Assembly: GCF_963082655.1 (NCBI RefSeq)
Contig: NC_081554.1
Coordinates: forward strand, 125,711,453 to 125,775,452
Length of the DNA stretch: 64,000 nucleotides
Direction: 5' to 3'
Source of the DNA: Stomoxys calcitrans
Taxonomy: Eukaryota > Arthropoda > Insecta > Diptera > Muscidae
Positions 12,441 through 23,769 of the stretch are shown here, piece by piece. The translations under genes and the position numbers were made by a program. The notes under the pieces were generated by a model. The model worked only from the letters and a program-made list of their open reading frames with translations, did not search any database and was not told the origin of the DNA. Position 1 is the stretch's first letter. The number at the start of each line of letters is the position of its first letter.

Positions 12441-12443
12441 TTT

Positions 12444-12860
12444 GTTATTTGTCGAAGACTAAAGCACCTTGTCTCCAAGTATTCTCCGTTAGATGAGAGG
12501 CCAGCCAGAATCCGCATAAAGGCCAAATTCTTCAACATCAGCCTTATTTGTGGCCCCGAAGGAGGACAAGGAAGAAAGGACCAAAAATATTTTCTACGAG
12601 TGCCTAAAGAGAAAGAGAGACAAGGTAACCGCTGCCTTCCCTATGATATTAAAATCGCCTTGGAATATTTTAATGCGATTATAGGAAAAGAAAATATAGT
12701 TGTTCCAAAAGTCGGAAAACTTAGCATACACAAACTTTAGATAATGGATTGAGGTAATAGACTTCGTCACGGCAAAAACATGGCAGTTAGTAGCATCAGA
12801 TTCCAACGTCGAAGGACATGGATTTCGTTGCATTTTCCATGGGGTGAGCGATGGTTTACC
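12444..12860 (+). pseudogene. RTE-like LINE endonuclease fragment
   Basis: Broken frames read RIRIKAKFFNISLICG, then PYDIKIALEYFNAIIGKENI, then GNRLRHGKNMAVSSIRFQRR and TWIS. These correspond to the APE endonuclease of the RTE-type elements often annotated as craniofacial development protein 2-like. The usual GDFNAKIG has become EYFNAIIG, and stops interrupt the reading. The next segment of the same domain continues on the opposite strand at 12870-13130, so an internal inversion occurred. Confidence 0.7.
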
Positions 12861-12869
12861 ACTGCGCCA

Positions 12870-13130
12870 TTATATCATCGGAACCAGGAGCAGCAGTTGC
12901 GCCAGGCGATGGGAGTATGCCGTTTCCATCTGTTGTGTTTGCAGCTTTTCAAAGTCCAGCTGCAATGTCCGTGCAGCGTTAGATCGAACTTTCCTCGCCA
13001 TGCTCAAAGCGGTGCGAACCTTTGCTGCAACAAGGTAATGATCCGAATCTATAAACCCTCCACGGATCGAACGTAAGTCTAATACGCTGGATGAATGCCT
13101 TCCACAACGTGAAAGGCATTTATCCAGCGT
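12870..13130 (-). pseudogene. inverted continuation of the RTE-like endonuclease
   Basis: On the minus strand the frame reads RHSSSVLDLRSIRGGFIDSD, then HYLVAAKVRTALS and FEKLQTQQ. This is the end of the endonuclease domain, with the SDHYLV active-site motif, in the part that should follow the plus-strand TWIS segment. The join near 12850-12870 is therefore an inversion breakpoint. Confidence 0.7.
13085..13129. repeat. 18-bp inverted repeat beside the RTE inversion
   Basis: CGCTGGATGAATGCCTT is mirrored by AAAGGCATTTATCCAGCG after a short spacer (about 9 bp), with one mismatch. It lies just outside the inverted RTE segment and could form a hairpin. Confidence 0.7.
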
Positions 13131-13299
13131 GATCAATGTCATTCCACGTGTTTTGATCGGTTGATAGCCTTGGACTGCAACATATAAACTCAACCTTACC
13201 TTATCAGTTAAGTTTGTTGAAACCGGTTCAAATTTAGATAAAGTTACAAATATATGGATTGCCCGATTTCCACTTATCTTTTGCCACACTATATTATAT

Positions 13300-13845
13300 T
13301 TTTGACAGTAGTATTAAAATTCCGGCTTCTATAAGCTCATTAAGTTCACGGTTATCTCTATAGAAAAAACTTTGAACTATTATCTTTAATGAGAATTTCT
13401 TTCAAATTTCATTTTTAGAGAAAATTTCATCAAACTTTTTTCCTTATGCTGACTTTAGACATCAAGATTTATTCTGAAATTTTAATGTCTTAATCAAGAC
13501 TTTCAGAACCCCGTGTACTTTGGGGATCCAAAAAGAACCTTTCATTTGCGTCCCACACGAGGTTTAAATGTGGACTGAATCACATGATGAAGCTACTTTG
13601 GATGAGAGCAACGTTTAGCAGTGGAACAGGATAGATATTCATGAATAATTAAACATTTTTTTGAGAAATGCAAAACTCGCAATACAATATAAACATCCCT
13701 GACACAGTTATGCCAAATTTAAAAATATTACGAGTCTGTAAAGAAATATGCGATGTGTAATCTTCTCCCAACTATCTTTAATTTGAGTCCCAAACTGTCC
13801 CGATCGACCTTTTGAGAAAAAAATGTCGTAGATGGAGTCAAATAG
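13300..13845. other. stretch without recognised feature
   Basis: AT-rich sequence with no coding frame or transposon terminus I can support. Confidence 0.4.
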
Positions 13846-14310
13846 TGCGATCGGTTTATGTGGGTGCTATATCAGATATTTGGCCGATTTAGACTATAAT
13901 TGGTATGGTTGTTGAAATGAGCTGTATGACGACGATAGCATAGTTACACGCATCAAAATACAACGACTGCGTTGGCTAGGTCATGTTGTCAGAATGGATG
14001 AAGAAACTCCAGCAAAGAAGTCTTTTGAAGGCAAACATGGTGGTACACGCATACCGGGAAGACCAAAAGCCTGATGGAAAGATCAAGTTGTGGGAGTCAC
14101 CTCGAAACTTGGTGTCAGAGATTTTAGAATGAGCACAGAAGATCGAGGCGCTTGGAACGCTATTCTACGTTCGGCTAGTGGAACAAATATTCTGTCATGG
14201 CCAATTAAAGAAAAGTAAGTATTTGTGGAAATTTTCAAGCGCCTAGCTTTACTCCTTCTAAGTTAGTGTCCTTTCTACAGACAGGCAGACGGACAGATAA
14301 ATCAATAACC
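13846..14310 (-). mobile_element. F1 fragment split by an RTE insertion
   Basis: At 13851-13905 the sequence GCGATCGGTTTATGTGGGTG and the following bases match the last F1 monomer. At 14217-14300 GTATTTGTGGAAATTTTCAAGCG, CTAGCTTTACTCCTTC and GACAGGCAGACGGACAG match the F1 segment that should follow about 70 bp later. The RTE C-terminus lies between the two halves. The 5' end and the cap are missing. Confidence 0.65.
13912..14215 (+). pseudogene. RTE-like LINE C-terminal fragment
   Basis: The frame at about 13945-14213 reads IKIQRLRWLGHVVRMDEETP, then GGTRIPGRPKA, a stop, WKDQVV, and DRGAWNAILRSASG. The RLRWLGHVxRM and GRPKxRWxDxV signatures mark the ORF end of RTE-type LINEs. One TGA (near 14073) interrupts it. 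It may belong to the same family as the endonuclease at 12444-13130. Confidence 0.75.
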
Positions 14311-15865
14311 AAATGTTATGTATGTGAGTGCTGCCCTATCACAAACGTAAAAGCTATTCAAAACTACCTTCCAAATAGCATGCAAATAATAATGAATGTT
14401 AATAGGGACAGAAACGTTGCTGCCGGTTCTAAAAATAGAGAATTGTATATGGTTGCCTTTACCAGCGCTTATAATATACAATTGGTAGCCGATTAAATAG
14501 TGCACGCTAACTTTCGAACAGTTCAAAAAAAGTCTTCTTGTTGATTGAGGTTTAAAATGGTTTTATTCAAGTTCTTAAAATATATCAGCAGCAAATATTT
14601 GATGATTTAGCAAAACATTACTGCTGCCCCATATTCAGCAAAATTTCTGCTGTACCAGCAAATTGCTGTTTTTACTAAAAAATTTCCCGTCATCTAGAAT
14701 CTTCTTGAAAAAACGACCCCACCATAAAATGGGAGTGCAATAATCTAGTCGTTTCGCTTATAACACTTCTACCTAATGTCAATCTTTCAATTTCACTTTC
14801 TGCACCCCTAGTCTGCCACCTAACCTAATCTAATTTTGTATAGTTTTCCAATTGTGATGAAATGCCCCATATGCATAGGTTGGCCATTGTCTAAAATGTC
14901 TCTGTTTGAAAATAATGGAATAATTCAATTTAAATTCCACCGTCAAATGTTATTTTAGCATTACAAAGTGCGATGAGTATAAACAAAGCAAACGTGGATG
15001 CTCCCTAATGTATCATGGATGCTGGTGGCATGGATTTAAAAATAATGCATCATACTTTGTCGTGGCAAGCCCTCACTTTTGGCTAAAATAATAAGTCCAA
15101 TAATAGATTTGCACAGGAAGTTCGCCAATTTGAATAATCTTAATACAATGACAAATTCAAAGTTCATCGCGATCATAATTTCTGCATTCTTAACTTCAGT
15201 CAATCATTGTCACCGGAATGCAAACAAACGATTGCCAAAAACGTTTTTTTCCTTCCACACACACACACACATTCACTTTCCCATTATTAAAAGCCTGGCT
15301 ATGTGTGTGTAATGAAAATTCATTTTTAATTTGGCGCGCAGTGTGTTTTTTGTTTTGTTCCACAAAACATCGTTGGCCTACTCCCTCGCTCCGCTCTCAC
15401 TTATTCTGAAACTACTTTGAATTTTCACCCCAATCAGCGTCGAAATGACATTCGATTGGTTTGCAAGTGCCTCGTTGACGGACCGGTGTACTTGTTCGGC
15501 ATTTTCTCCTACAAAGAACGAGATGCTCGCTCGTTTAAACTAAGCACGAGAGTACGTTCAAATATACGCACACACACACACGCTTGCATTAATGTAGAAG
15601 GAATGCATGCATGAATGGAAGTGTGAGGAGCTGCACATGCATACGACCGAAATGCAACTCGGTTGTTTACACCTGCAATTGTTTGCATTTCAGGCGAAAA
15701 ATTATTGTTTTAGCATCTACATATAAATGATGTGTTTCTTCAACGTCGAACGCTGCCTAAGGCAATGTGCATATGTAGTTGTCAAAATTATGAAGTGATT
15801 TCCATACACACTGGTACGTATTATATAAAGTACCAACATTTACTCTCTAACATATTTCAGTGGAA
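14311..15865. other. mostly single-copy-looking sequence with microsatellites
   Basis: No gene is recognised. A CAGCAAA-rich patch lies at 14585-14690 and resembles the unclassified AGCAGA repeat seen elsewhere. Short (CA)n tracts lie near 15256-15271 and 15570-15582. Small frames at 15079-15614 have no conserved motif. Confidence 0.4.
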
Positions 15866-16768
15866 ACAAGTAAGAGCGTGTTAAGTTCAGCCGGGCCGGA
15901 ATCTTATATACCCTCCACCATGGATCGCATTTGTCGAGTTCTTTGTCCGGTATCTCTTTTTAGGCAAACAAAGATGATGAATAAGAATTGGTACACTATT
16001 GATAGTAGAATATTTCAGTCCATTCGGTTAAGAATTTTGCCTTGTTGGGAGCTGTATCAGGCTATAGGTCGATTCATACCATATTGAACACATATGTTGT
16101 AGGTCATGGCAGAAAAAGTTATTCAAAATTTCAGCGAAATCGGATAAGAATTGCGACTTCTAGTGGCTCAAGAAGTCAAGATCGAAGATCGGTTTTTATG
16201 GGAGCTATACCAGGTTATGGACCGATTTGAACCATGCTAAGCACAGTTGTTGGAAGTCATAACAAAAAATCTCATGCAAAATGTCTGCCAAATCGGATAA
16301 GAATTGCGACCTCTAATGGCTCAAGATCCAAGATCGGTTTATAGGGCAGCTACATCAGGTTATAGACCGATTTGAACCATTCTTAGCACAGTTGTTGGAA
16401 GTTATAACAAAGCACTCCATTCAAAATTTCGGATAAGAATTGCGCCTTCTAGAGGCCTAAGAAGATCCAAGATCCAAGTTCGGTTTAAATGGCAGCTATT
16501 GTATATCAAAACTTGGACAGATATGTCCCATTCACAATCCTAACTGACCTACACTGATAAGAAGCATGTGTGCAACATTTCAAGCGCCTAGCTTTACTTC
16601 TTCGAAAGTTAGCGGGCTTTCGAGAGACGGACGGACATGGCAGAGATCGACTTATAATATCATTACGATCAAGAATATATATACTTTATGGGGTCTCAGG
16701 CTAATATTTCGAGGTGTTACAAACGGAATGACGAAATAAGTATCCCCCCATCCTATGGTGGAGGGTAC
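15866..16768 (-). mobile_element. DINE-1-like element, family F1 (copy c)
   Basis: The left end is ACAAGTAAGAGCGTGTTAAG with cap TTCAGCCGGGCCGGAA (one change weakens the palindrome), then ATATACCCTCCACCATGG. The right end is CCATCCTATGGTGGAGGGTA. About four degenerate 153-bp monomers separate the ends, and the microsatellite is short (GAGACGGACGGACATGG). It is more diverged than copies d and e. Confidence 0.85.
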
Positions 16769-17208
16769 AAAAATAGAAGTATGTCGGCGTTAAGTTATCT
16801 CGGGTCGAAGATTAACGCCCTCTACCATTGCGTACTTACCATATTTGGACTGTTTTATTTACAAATCTGGCGGATTTGCTGGCTTATTTGCTAATAAAAC
16901 GCTAATATTAACCAAATAAAGAGTAATTTTATAATATATAAATTTTTCTCTGAGTTTATAATTGATTTTATTAAAATTCTTGGGTATTTTTGCATTCCAG
17001 AAGTTTTAACCATTAAATACATATGTTGCTCTCCACCTCTTTTAGCAATTGTCATTCATATGAATGATGCCACCATATGGCTTTATTTTATACGCTTACC
17101 ATCAATGTCAATAATAATCGGCGACACTAAACGAAAATCAAATAAGTCACTTAATCTGAGTATTCTGTTCAGCTTTTCAAATGAAATGCTGTCAAAATCC
17201 ATATAAAA
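16769..17208. other. flank with a small F1/F2 cap remnant
   Basis: At 16778-16830 GGCGTTAAGTTATCTCGGGT and ACGCCCTCTACCATTGCG look like a decayed cap and subterminal end of an F1/F2 element. The rest is AT-rich without recognised features. Confidence 0.4.
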
Positions 17209-18781
17209 ACAAGTAAAAGCGTGCTAAGTTCGGCCAGGCCGAATCTTATATACCCTCCACAATGGATGGCATTTGTCGAGTTCTTTTCCCGGCATCTCTT
17301 CTTAGGCAAAAAAGGATATAAGAAAAGAGTTGCTCTGCTATTAAAACGATATCAAGATATGGTCCGGTTCGGACCACAATTAAATTATATGTTGGAGACC
17401 TGTTGAAAATTTCAGCCAATTCGTATAAGAATTGCGCCCATTGGGGCACACGAAGTAAAATAGAGAGAACGATTTATATGGGATCTGTATCGGGCTATAG
17501 ACCGATTCAGACCATAATAAACACGTTTGTTGATGGTCGTTAAAGGATCCGTCGTACAAAATTTCAGGCATATCGGATAATAATTGCGACATCTAGGGGT
17601 CAAGAAGTCAAGATCCCAGATCGGTTTATATGGCAGCTATATCAGGTTATGAACCGATTTGAACCTTATTTGACACAGTTGTTTAAACTAAAAATAAAAT
17701 ACGTCATGCAAAATTTCAGCCAAATCGGATAGGAATTGCGCCCTCTAATAGCTCAAGAAGTCAAATCCCCAGATCTGTTGATATGACAGCTATATCAGGT
17801 TATAGACCGATTTCAACCATACTTGGCGCAGTTGTTGGATATCATAACGAAATACTTCGTGCAAAATTCATTCAAATCGGATAAGAATTGTGCCCTCTAG
17901 AGGCTCAAGAAGTCAAGACCCAAGATCGATTTATATGGCAGCTATATCAGGTTATGGACAGATTTAAACCATACTTGGCACAGTTGTTGGGTATCATAAC
18001 AAAACACGTGGTACAAAATTTCATTCTGATCGGATAAGAATTGCGCACGTTAGAGGCTCAAGAAGTCAAGACCCAAGATCGGTTTATATGGCAGCTATAT
18101 CATGTTATGAACCGATTTGAACCATATTTGGCACAGTTATTGAATATAATAACAAAACACGTCGTGCAAAATTTCATTTCAATCGGATAAGAATTGCGCA
18201 CTCTAGAGGCTCAAGAAGTCAAGACCCGAGATCGGTTTATATGGCAGCTATATCAGGTTATGAACCGATTTAAACCATACTTGGCATAGTTGTTGGATAT
18301 AACAACAAAACACGTCGTACAAAATTTCATTCTGATCGGATAAGAATTGCGCACGTTAGAGGCTCAAGAAGTCAAGACCCAAGATCGGTTTATATGGCAG
18401 CTATATCAGGTTATCATCCGATTTGAACCATACTTGGCACAGTTGTTGGATATCATAGGAAAACACGTCGTGCAAAATTTCATTCCAATCGGATAAGTAT
18501 TGCGCACTCTAGAGGCTCAAGAAGTCAAGACCCAAGATCGGTTTATATGGCAGCTATATCAAAACATGGACCGATATGGCCCATTTACAATAGCAACCGA
18601 CCTACACTAATAAGAAGTATTTGTGCAAAATTTCAAGCGGCTAGCTTTACTCCTTCGGAAGTTAGCGTGCTTTCGACGGACGGACAGACGGACGGACGGA
18701 CATGGCTAGATCGAATATTTCAAGTAGTTACAAACAGAATGACGAAATTAGTATACCCCCCATCTTATGGTGGAGGGTATA
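17209..18781 (-). mobile_element. DINE-1-like element, family F1 (copy d), full-length
   Basis: The cap side reads ACAAGTAAAAGCGTGCTAAG, TTCGGCCAGGCCGAA and ATATACCCTCCACAATGG. The far end has the GACGGACGGACGGACATGG microsatellite and CTTATGGTGGAGGGTATAAA. CAGCTATATC anchors occur at 17482 (diverged), 17634, 17787, 17939, 18092, 18245, 18398 and 18551, all 152-153 bp apart. The five distal monomers are near copies of each other, while the cap-proximal ones are distinct types. It is an inverted partner of copy e 2.8 kb away. Confidence 0.9.
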
Positions 18782-19275
18782 AAAATCATCGGCGAAACGT
18801 TGGCTAAAAATAGGCGGAAAAGTAGTACTCTGCTTATAGGGGGGAAACTATTGCCGGCATCATTTATGTTTGTTTTATTGGTTTCATTTCATTTCATTTT
18901 CTTTGTTTATTTGAGAAAAAATATATAAAATTGAGGAAAATTCCCATGGCGAAAGAATTTAAAACCCAACCCTATGTAAGCATTTTTCTCCATACTCATA
19001 AGCAAGAAAATCCGCTTGGGGGGAAATAAAAAAAAATGCCCTGTAAAGGTTCTTAAATACAAATCTCACAAAAAGTTCATACGGGAACTATCATTATACT
19101 GTTAAATTTTACTTTTATGAGTAGTAGTTGTATGGTACCTTTAGTGTAATTTCCGTTATGTAAAAGCTAAAATTGTAACTAGTTTTCTTCTTGCGTACGG
19201 ATTTTTCTGCAAAATCTAATTTTAACGATATATTATTTGGAGAACGCGATGGTATTTTGCAAAAAATTAAATATA
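18782..19275. other. AT-rich stretch without recognised feature
   Basis: No coding frame, RNA gene or repeat end is supported. It ends at the TA target of the fold-back element. Confidence 0.4.
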
Positions 19276-19873
19276 AAGGGTGATTTTTTTGAGGTTAGGA
19301 TTTTCATGCATTAGTATTTGACAGATCACGTGGGATTTCAGACATGGTGTCAAAGAGAATGATGCTCAGTATGCTTTGACATTTCATCATGAATAGACTT
19401 ACTAACGAGCAACGCTTGCAAATCATTGAATTTTATTACCAAAATCAGTGTTCGGTTCGAAATGTGTTCATTCACCGTAACGTTGCGTCCAACAGCATCT
19501 TTGAAAAAATACGGTCCAATGATTCCACCAGCGTACAAACCACACCAAACAGTGCATTTTTCGGGATGCATGGGCAGTTCTTGAACGGCTTCTGGTTGCC
19601 CTTCACTCCAAATGCGGCAATTTTGCTTATTTACGTAGCCATTCAACCAGAAATGAGCCTCATCGCTGAACACATGAATGAACACATTTCGAACCGAACA
19701 CTGATTTTGGTCTTAAAATTCAATGATTTGCAAGCGTTGCTCGTTAGTAAGTCTATTCATGATGAAATGTGAAAGCATACTGAGCATCTTTCTCTTTGAC
19801 ACCATGTCTGAAATCCCACGTGATCTGTCAAATACTAATGCATGAAAATCCTAACCTCAAAAAAATCACCCTT
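19276..19873. mobile_element. fold-back element derived from a Tc1/mariner-type transposon (copy 1)
   Basis: AAGGGTGATTTTTTTGAGG at the left is mirrored at the right, with TA duplications at 19274-19275 and 19874-19875. The inverted arms are about 200 bp each. Both contain the transposase N-terminus (NRLTNEQRLQIIEFYYQNQ, a helix-turn-helix), and between them a minus-strand piece of the catalytic core is retained. No complete transposase remains. I infer a deletion and inversion derivative that moves, if at all, using a transposase supplied elsewhere. Confidence 0.85.
19490..19685 (-). pseudogene. transposase catalytic-core fragment inside fold-back copy 1
   Basis: The minus-strand frame has FSDEAHFWLNGYVNKQNCR, HPEKCTVWCGLYAGGIIGP and YFFKDAVGRNVTVN. 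This fits a DDE_3-type endonuclease of the IS630/Tc1/mariner superfamily; FSDE should hold the first catalytic Asp. The segments carrying the later acidic residues are absent, so it cannot be active. After the core the frame runs into the opposite terminal arm. Confidence 0.8.
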
Positions 19874-19932
19874 TATATAATTTTGTAAACATACAATAGC
19901 TTGAGAATTTTCAAAAGCTAAATTATATACAA

Positions 19933-21017
19933 ACAAGTAAGGACGGACTAAAGTCCGGTGAGTCCGACCTTTTGATATCCCACACCACATTGGGTATGTA
20001 GGCTAAGTCTTCAAAACTAACATTTACTTAAATTTAATATCTAGAATTTCGAATAAAATACATTCATATTGTAGAATCCATCCATCGATTGATAAATGGG
20101 TTAGCAAAGGTCTTTAAAGTGAAAAACATTTGGAAACTATATCTAAATCTGAACAGATTTCTATGAAATTCGTCAGTAATCAGAAGAGTTATAAAGGAAA
20201 CCTTCGTGCTAAATTTAACAATCGGTTAACAAATTACTAAATTATTGATTGTTAGTCAAAATCAGGCAAAAATATATATGGGATCTATATCTAAATTTGA
20301 ACCGATTTCAACCGAAACATGTACACATAGCAAAAATCACAATAAAGGCATTGTGAAAAAGTTAGAGAAAATCTGGTAAGAAAATCGCTGACAAAGCATC
20401 TACAAGTGAAAATCGGGTGATAAATATATCATAATCTGTACCAATTGCTATGAAATTCAATAGCAATACCGGAGTCATAATTGAATTCTTTGCTCCAATT
20501 TTCGTGTGAATCGGTTAACAAATGACCAAATTATTTCAATGCTAGTCCAAATCGGAACGAACATATATATGGGAGCTATGCTGTAAGTTTTGAGAAGATC
20601 TGGCGATACATGCGCTTGCATATCGCGTAAGACATATATATGGGAGCTATATCTAAAACTAAACCAATTTCTATTGAATTCACCAATAGTGTCGAGACTC
20701 TTCAGAGAATCCCTCGTGCAAAATTTCGTGAGAATCTGTTTACAATTGGCGATATAATTGCAATGTTAGTCTAAATCGGACGAACATATGTATATATGCA
20801 AACCAGAACCGATTTTTTCAGTTTTTAGGCCCTAGGAAAAGTGGGCCAATTTTGAAGACGATCTGAGGAAAATTGTGACATGGACAGACAGACGGGCACA
20901 GCTAAATCGAATCAGCAAGTGATTCTGAGTCGATCGGTATACTTATCAATGGGTATATCTCTCTTCCTTATGGGTGTAACAAACTAATTCACTAAGTTAT
21001 AATACCCTGTACCACAG
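19933..21017 (-). mobile_element. DINE-like element, family F3 (copy a)
   Basis: It starts ACAAGTAAGGACGGACTAAAG, then the imperfect hairpin GTCCGGTGAGTCCGAC and ATATCCCACACCACATTGGG. It ends GGTATACTTATCAATGGG, a GACAGACAGACGGGCACAGC microsatellite just before that, and TAATACCCTGTACCACAG. Internal monomers (TATATGGGAGCTATATCTAAA type) recur about every 150 bp but are more diverged than in F1. It has the same architecture as F1 with a different cap and 5' end. Confidence 0.8.
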
Positions 21018-21560
21018 TAGTGTTGTAGTGTATAAATATTACTATATTGGCGAAATAATGATAAAAATAATGATTTTCCGCATAAATCCGGACCATTGCC
21101 ATAACAATAAAAAGGCTGAAACAGAATGAGTGCGTTGGGCTTTTTTTTTTTTTGAGCGTCGCGTAGCAATAATGCAACTCTGACACAAAACCCACAAAAA
21201 GGATATGTTAAAAAAATGTTAACGCTTGCTTCAGCGAGCGTCATTTTGACATACTTATAGAAATTTGTTACTAAAAATAGCAATAATGTTTGCTGAAACA
21301 TCAGAAAGTCTGCTGAAAATGGGACAGCTGTAATTTGATGTTAAAACAGCAAACATTTTCTGCTGTTTTCTAATTCAAAAAATTTCGTAAATGATTCAAA
21401 ATTTTTTATATTCAATTTTGATTTTCAATTTTACAATGATATGACTTAAAATTTTGTACAATATGCTAATTTTTTATCGAACTTAAATAACAGCTGACAA
21501 AATAACTACCACTATTATATTTATGCTTTTAAACAGAAACTGTGCGCCTAAAATTGGCAT
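21018..21560. other. flank with AGCAGA-type repeat fragment
   Basis: Between 21285 and 21375 motifs such as GTTTGCTGAAACATCAG, TCTGCTGAAAATGGG and CAGCAAACATTTTCTGCTG resemble an unclassified repeat also seen near 14.6, 23.15, 33.4-33.9 and 44.9 kb. A T13 run lies at 21141-21153. Frames at 20984-21301 have no motif. Confidence 0.5.
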
Positions 21561-23057
21561 TTTTATACCCTCCACCATAAGATGGGGGGTATACTAATTT
21601 CGTCATTCTGTTTGTAACTACTCGAAATATTCGTATGAGACCCCATAAAGTATATATATTCTTGATCGTCGCGACATTCTATGTCGATCTAGCCATGTCC
21701 GTCCGTCCGTCCGTCTGTCCGTCCGTCCGTCCGTCTGTCTGTCGAAAGCACGCTAACTTCCGAAGGAGTAAAGCTAGCCGCTTGAAATTTTGCACAAATA
21801 CTTCTTATTAGTGTAGGTCGGTTGGTATTGTAAATGGGCCATATCGGTCCATGTTTTGATATAGCTGCCATATAAACCGATCTTGGGTTTTGACTTCTTG
21901 AGCCTCTAGAGTGCGCAATTCTTATCCGATTGGAATGAAATTTTGCACGACGTGTTTTGTTATGATGTCCAACAACTGTGCCAAGTATAGTTCAAATCGG
22001 TTCATAACCTGATATAGCTGCCATATAAACCGATCTTGGGTCTTGACTTCTTGAGCCTCTAGCGTGCGCAATTCTTACCCGATCAGATGAAATTTTGCAC
22101 GACGTGTTTTGTTATGATATTCAACAACTGTGCCAAGTATGGTTCAAATCGGTTCATAACCTGATATAGCTGCCATATAAACCGATCTTGGGTCTTGACT
22201 TCTTGAGCCTCTAGCGTGCGCAATTCTTACCCGATCAGAATGAAATTTCGCACGACGTGTTTTGTTATGATACCCAACAAGTGTGCCAAGTATGGTTTAA
22301 ATCGGTCCATAACCTGATATAGCTGCCATATAAACCGATCTTGGGTCTTGACTTCTTGAGCCTCTAGAGGGCACAGTTCTTATCCAATTTGAATGAATTT
22401 TTGCACGAAGTATTTGGTTATGATATCCAACAAATGTACCAAGTATGGTTGAAATCGGTCCATAACCTGATATAGCTATCATATAAACAGATCTGGGGAT
22501 TTTACTTCTTGAGCTTCTAGAGGGAGCAGTTCCTATCCGATTTAGCTGAAATTTTGCATGACGTATTTTATTTTTACTTTCAACAACTGTGTCAAATAAG
22601 GTTCAAATCGGTTCATAACCTGATATAGCTGTCATATAAACCGATCTGGGATCTTGACTTCTTTAGCCTGTACAAGTCGCAATTACTATCCGATTTGTCT
22701 GAAATTTTGTACGACGGATTCTCTCATGACCATCAACAAACGTGTTTATTATGGTCTGAATCGGTCTATAGCCCGATACAGATCCCATATAAATCGTTCT
22801 CTCTATTTTACTTCGTGTGCCCCAATGGGCGCAATTCTTATACGAATTGGCTGAAATTTTACACAGGTCTCCAACATATAATTTAATTGTGGTCCGAACC
22901 GGACCATATCTTGATATCGTTTTAATTGCAGAGCAACTCTTTTCTTATATCCTTTTTTGCCTAAGAAGAGATGCCGGAAAATGGACTCGACAAATGCGAT
23001 CCATGGTGGAGGGTATATAAGATTCGGCCCGGCCGAACTTAGCACGCTTTTACTTGT
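21561..23057 (+). mobile_element. DINE-1-like element, family F1 (copy e), full-length
   Basis: It begins TTTTATACCCTCCACCATAAG and ends with cap TTCGGCCCGGCCGAA and CTTAGCACGCTTTTACTTGT. Anchors lie at 21858, 22011, 22163, 22316, 22469, 22622 and 22775, with all steps 152-153 bp. The monomer order matches copies b and d: homogeneous CACGACGTGTTTTG units first, then CACGAAGTATTT, GCATGACGTATTTTATTTT and GTACGACGGATTC types toward the cap. It looks young. Confidence 0.9.
21697..21743 (+). repeat. GTCC/GTCT tetranucleotide microsatellite of F1 copy e
   Basis: About eleven GTCC or GTCT repeats follow GTCGATCTAGCCAT. This is the longest such tract in the window. A GTCY microsatellite at this place is a known hallmark of Drosophila DINE-1. 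The number of repeats differs among F1 copies. Confidence 0.85.
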
Positions 23058-23765
23058 TTATTTTTCTTTAGCTAATGCCGCCATTGATGTAAAGAAGTTC
23101 AAAAATTTTTAATGGATTTATTTAAAACTTTGAAGTTTTTAATTTCATACCGGCAGACAGTATTTGCTGACATCAGCAGACTAATTTCTCTGGGTGTACA
23201 CGTGAAGTAGTTTTTTAGTCATCAAAAATAAAAAATCTTTAACTTTCGCGTGTTGATTTTTTGACATTTGTTTGCAGAGTTCCATTATCCTACGCGCCCA
23301 TTCTGTCTAGACCTTCACTCGAGTCTCAGTCTTAGCTTGTAAACGTATCAGCAAACACCAGTTAGTGAGTTGTAAAGTGCAATTAATTAGTTCAATTCAT
23401 CATTGTTGAGAAACGTAATTCTAATTGGAAGCAAAACTCCTACAGTAAAAACCTAACAATATAAACGTCAGGTGATTTGTTACATAATTTGTACAGATTC
23501 TTAAACAGGCATATCAGACGACTGCTTTAAACAGCAAAATACAAACTTTTTCCACCACAAAAAACCACTGGGATGGGAAAAATAAAACCATTTTTGAACG
23601 GTTAAAGATATCTTCAGGAAATATGGTTATAGATGAGATATTATCCGGGGTAATGCCACACTAAATGTAACCTGACTTTTCTATTGGTGAGTTTGAAATT
23701 TTTAGCCTCCGAACGTTTTGACGTACGGCCATCATTTATGTTGTTAATAGTGACTTAAAAAAATG
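23058..23765. other. stretch without recognised gene
   Basis: At 23150-23200 GGCAGACAGTATTTGCTGAC and CAGCAGACTAATTTCTCTGGG belong to the AGCAGA-type repeat and mirror the fragment left of F1 copy e, suggesting the F1 sits inside that repeat. The rest is unassigned. Confidence 0.45.
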
Positions 23766-23769
23766 TATT

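Noticed and set aside
20984..21301. 105-residue minus-strand frame as a membrane protein
   Set aside because: Its hydrophobic look comes from T-rich sequence spanning the F3 end and the AGCAGA repeat.
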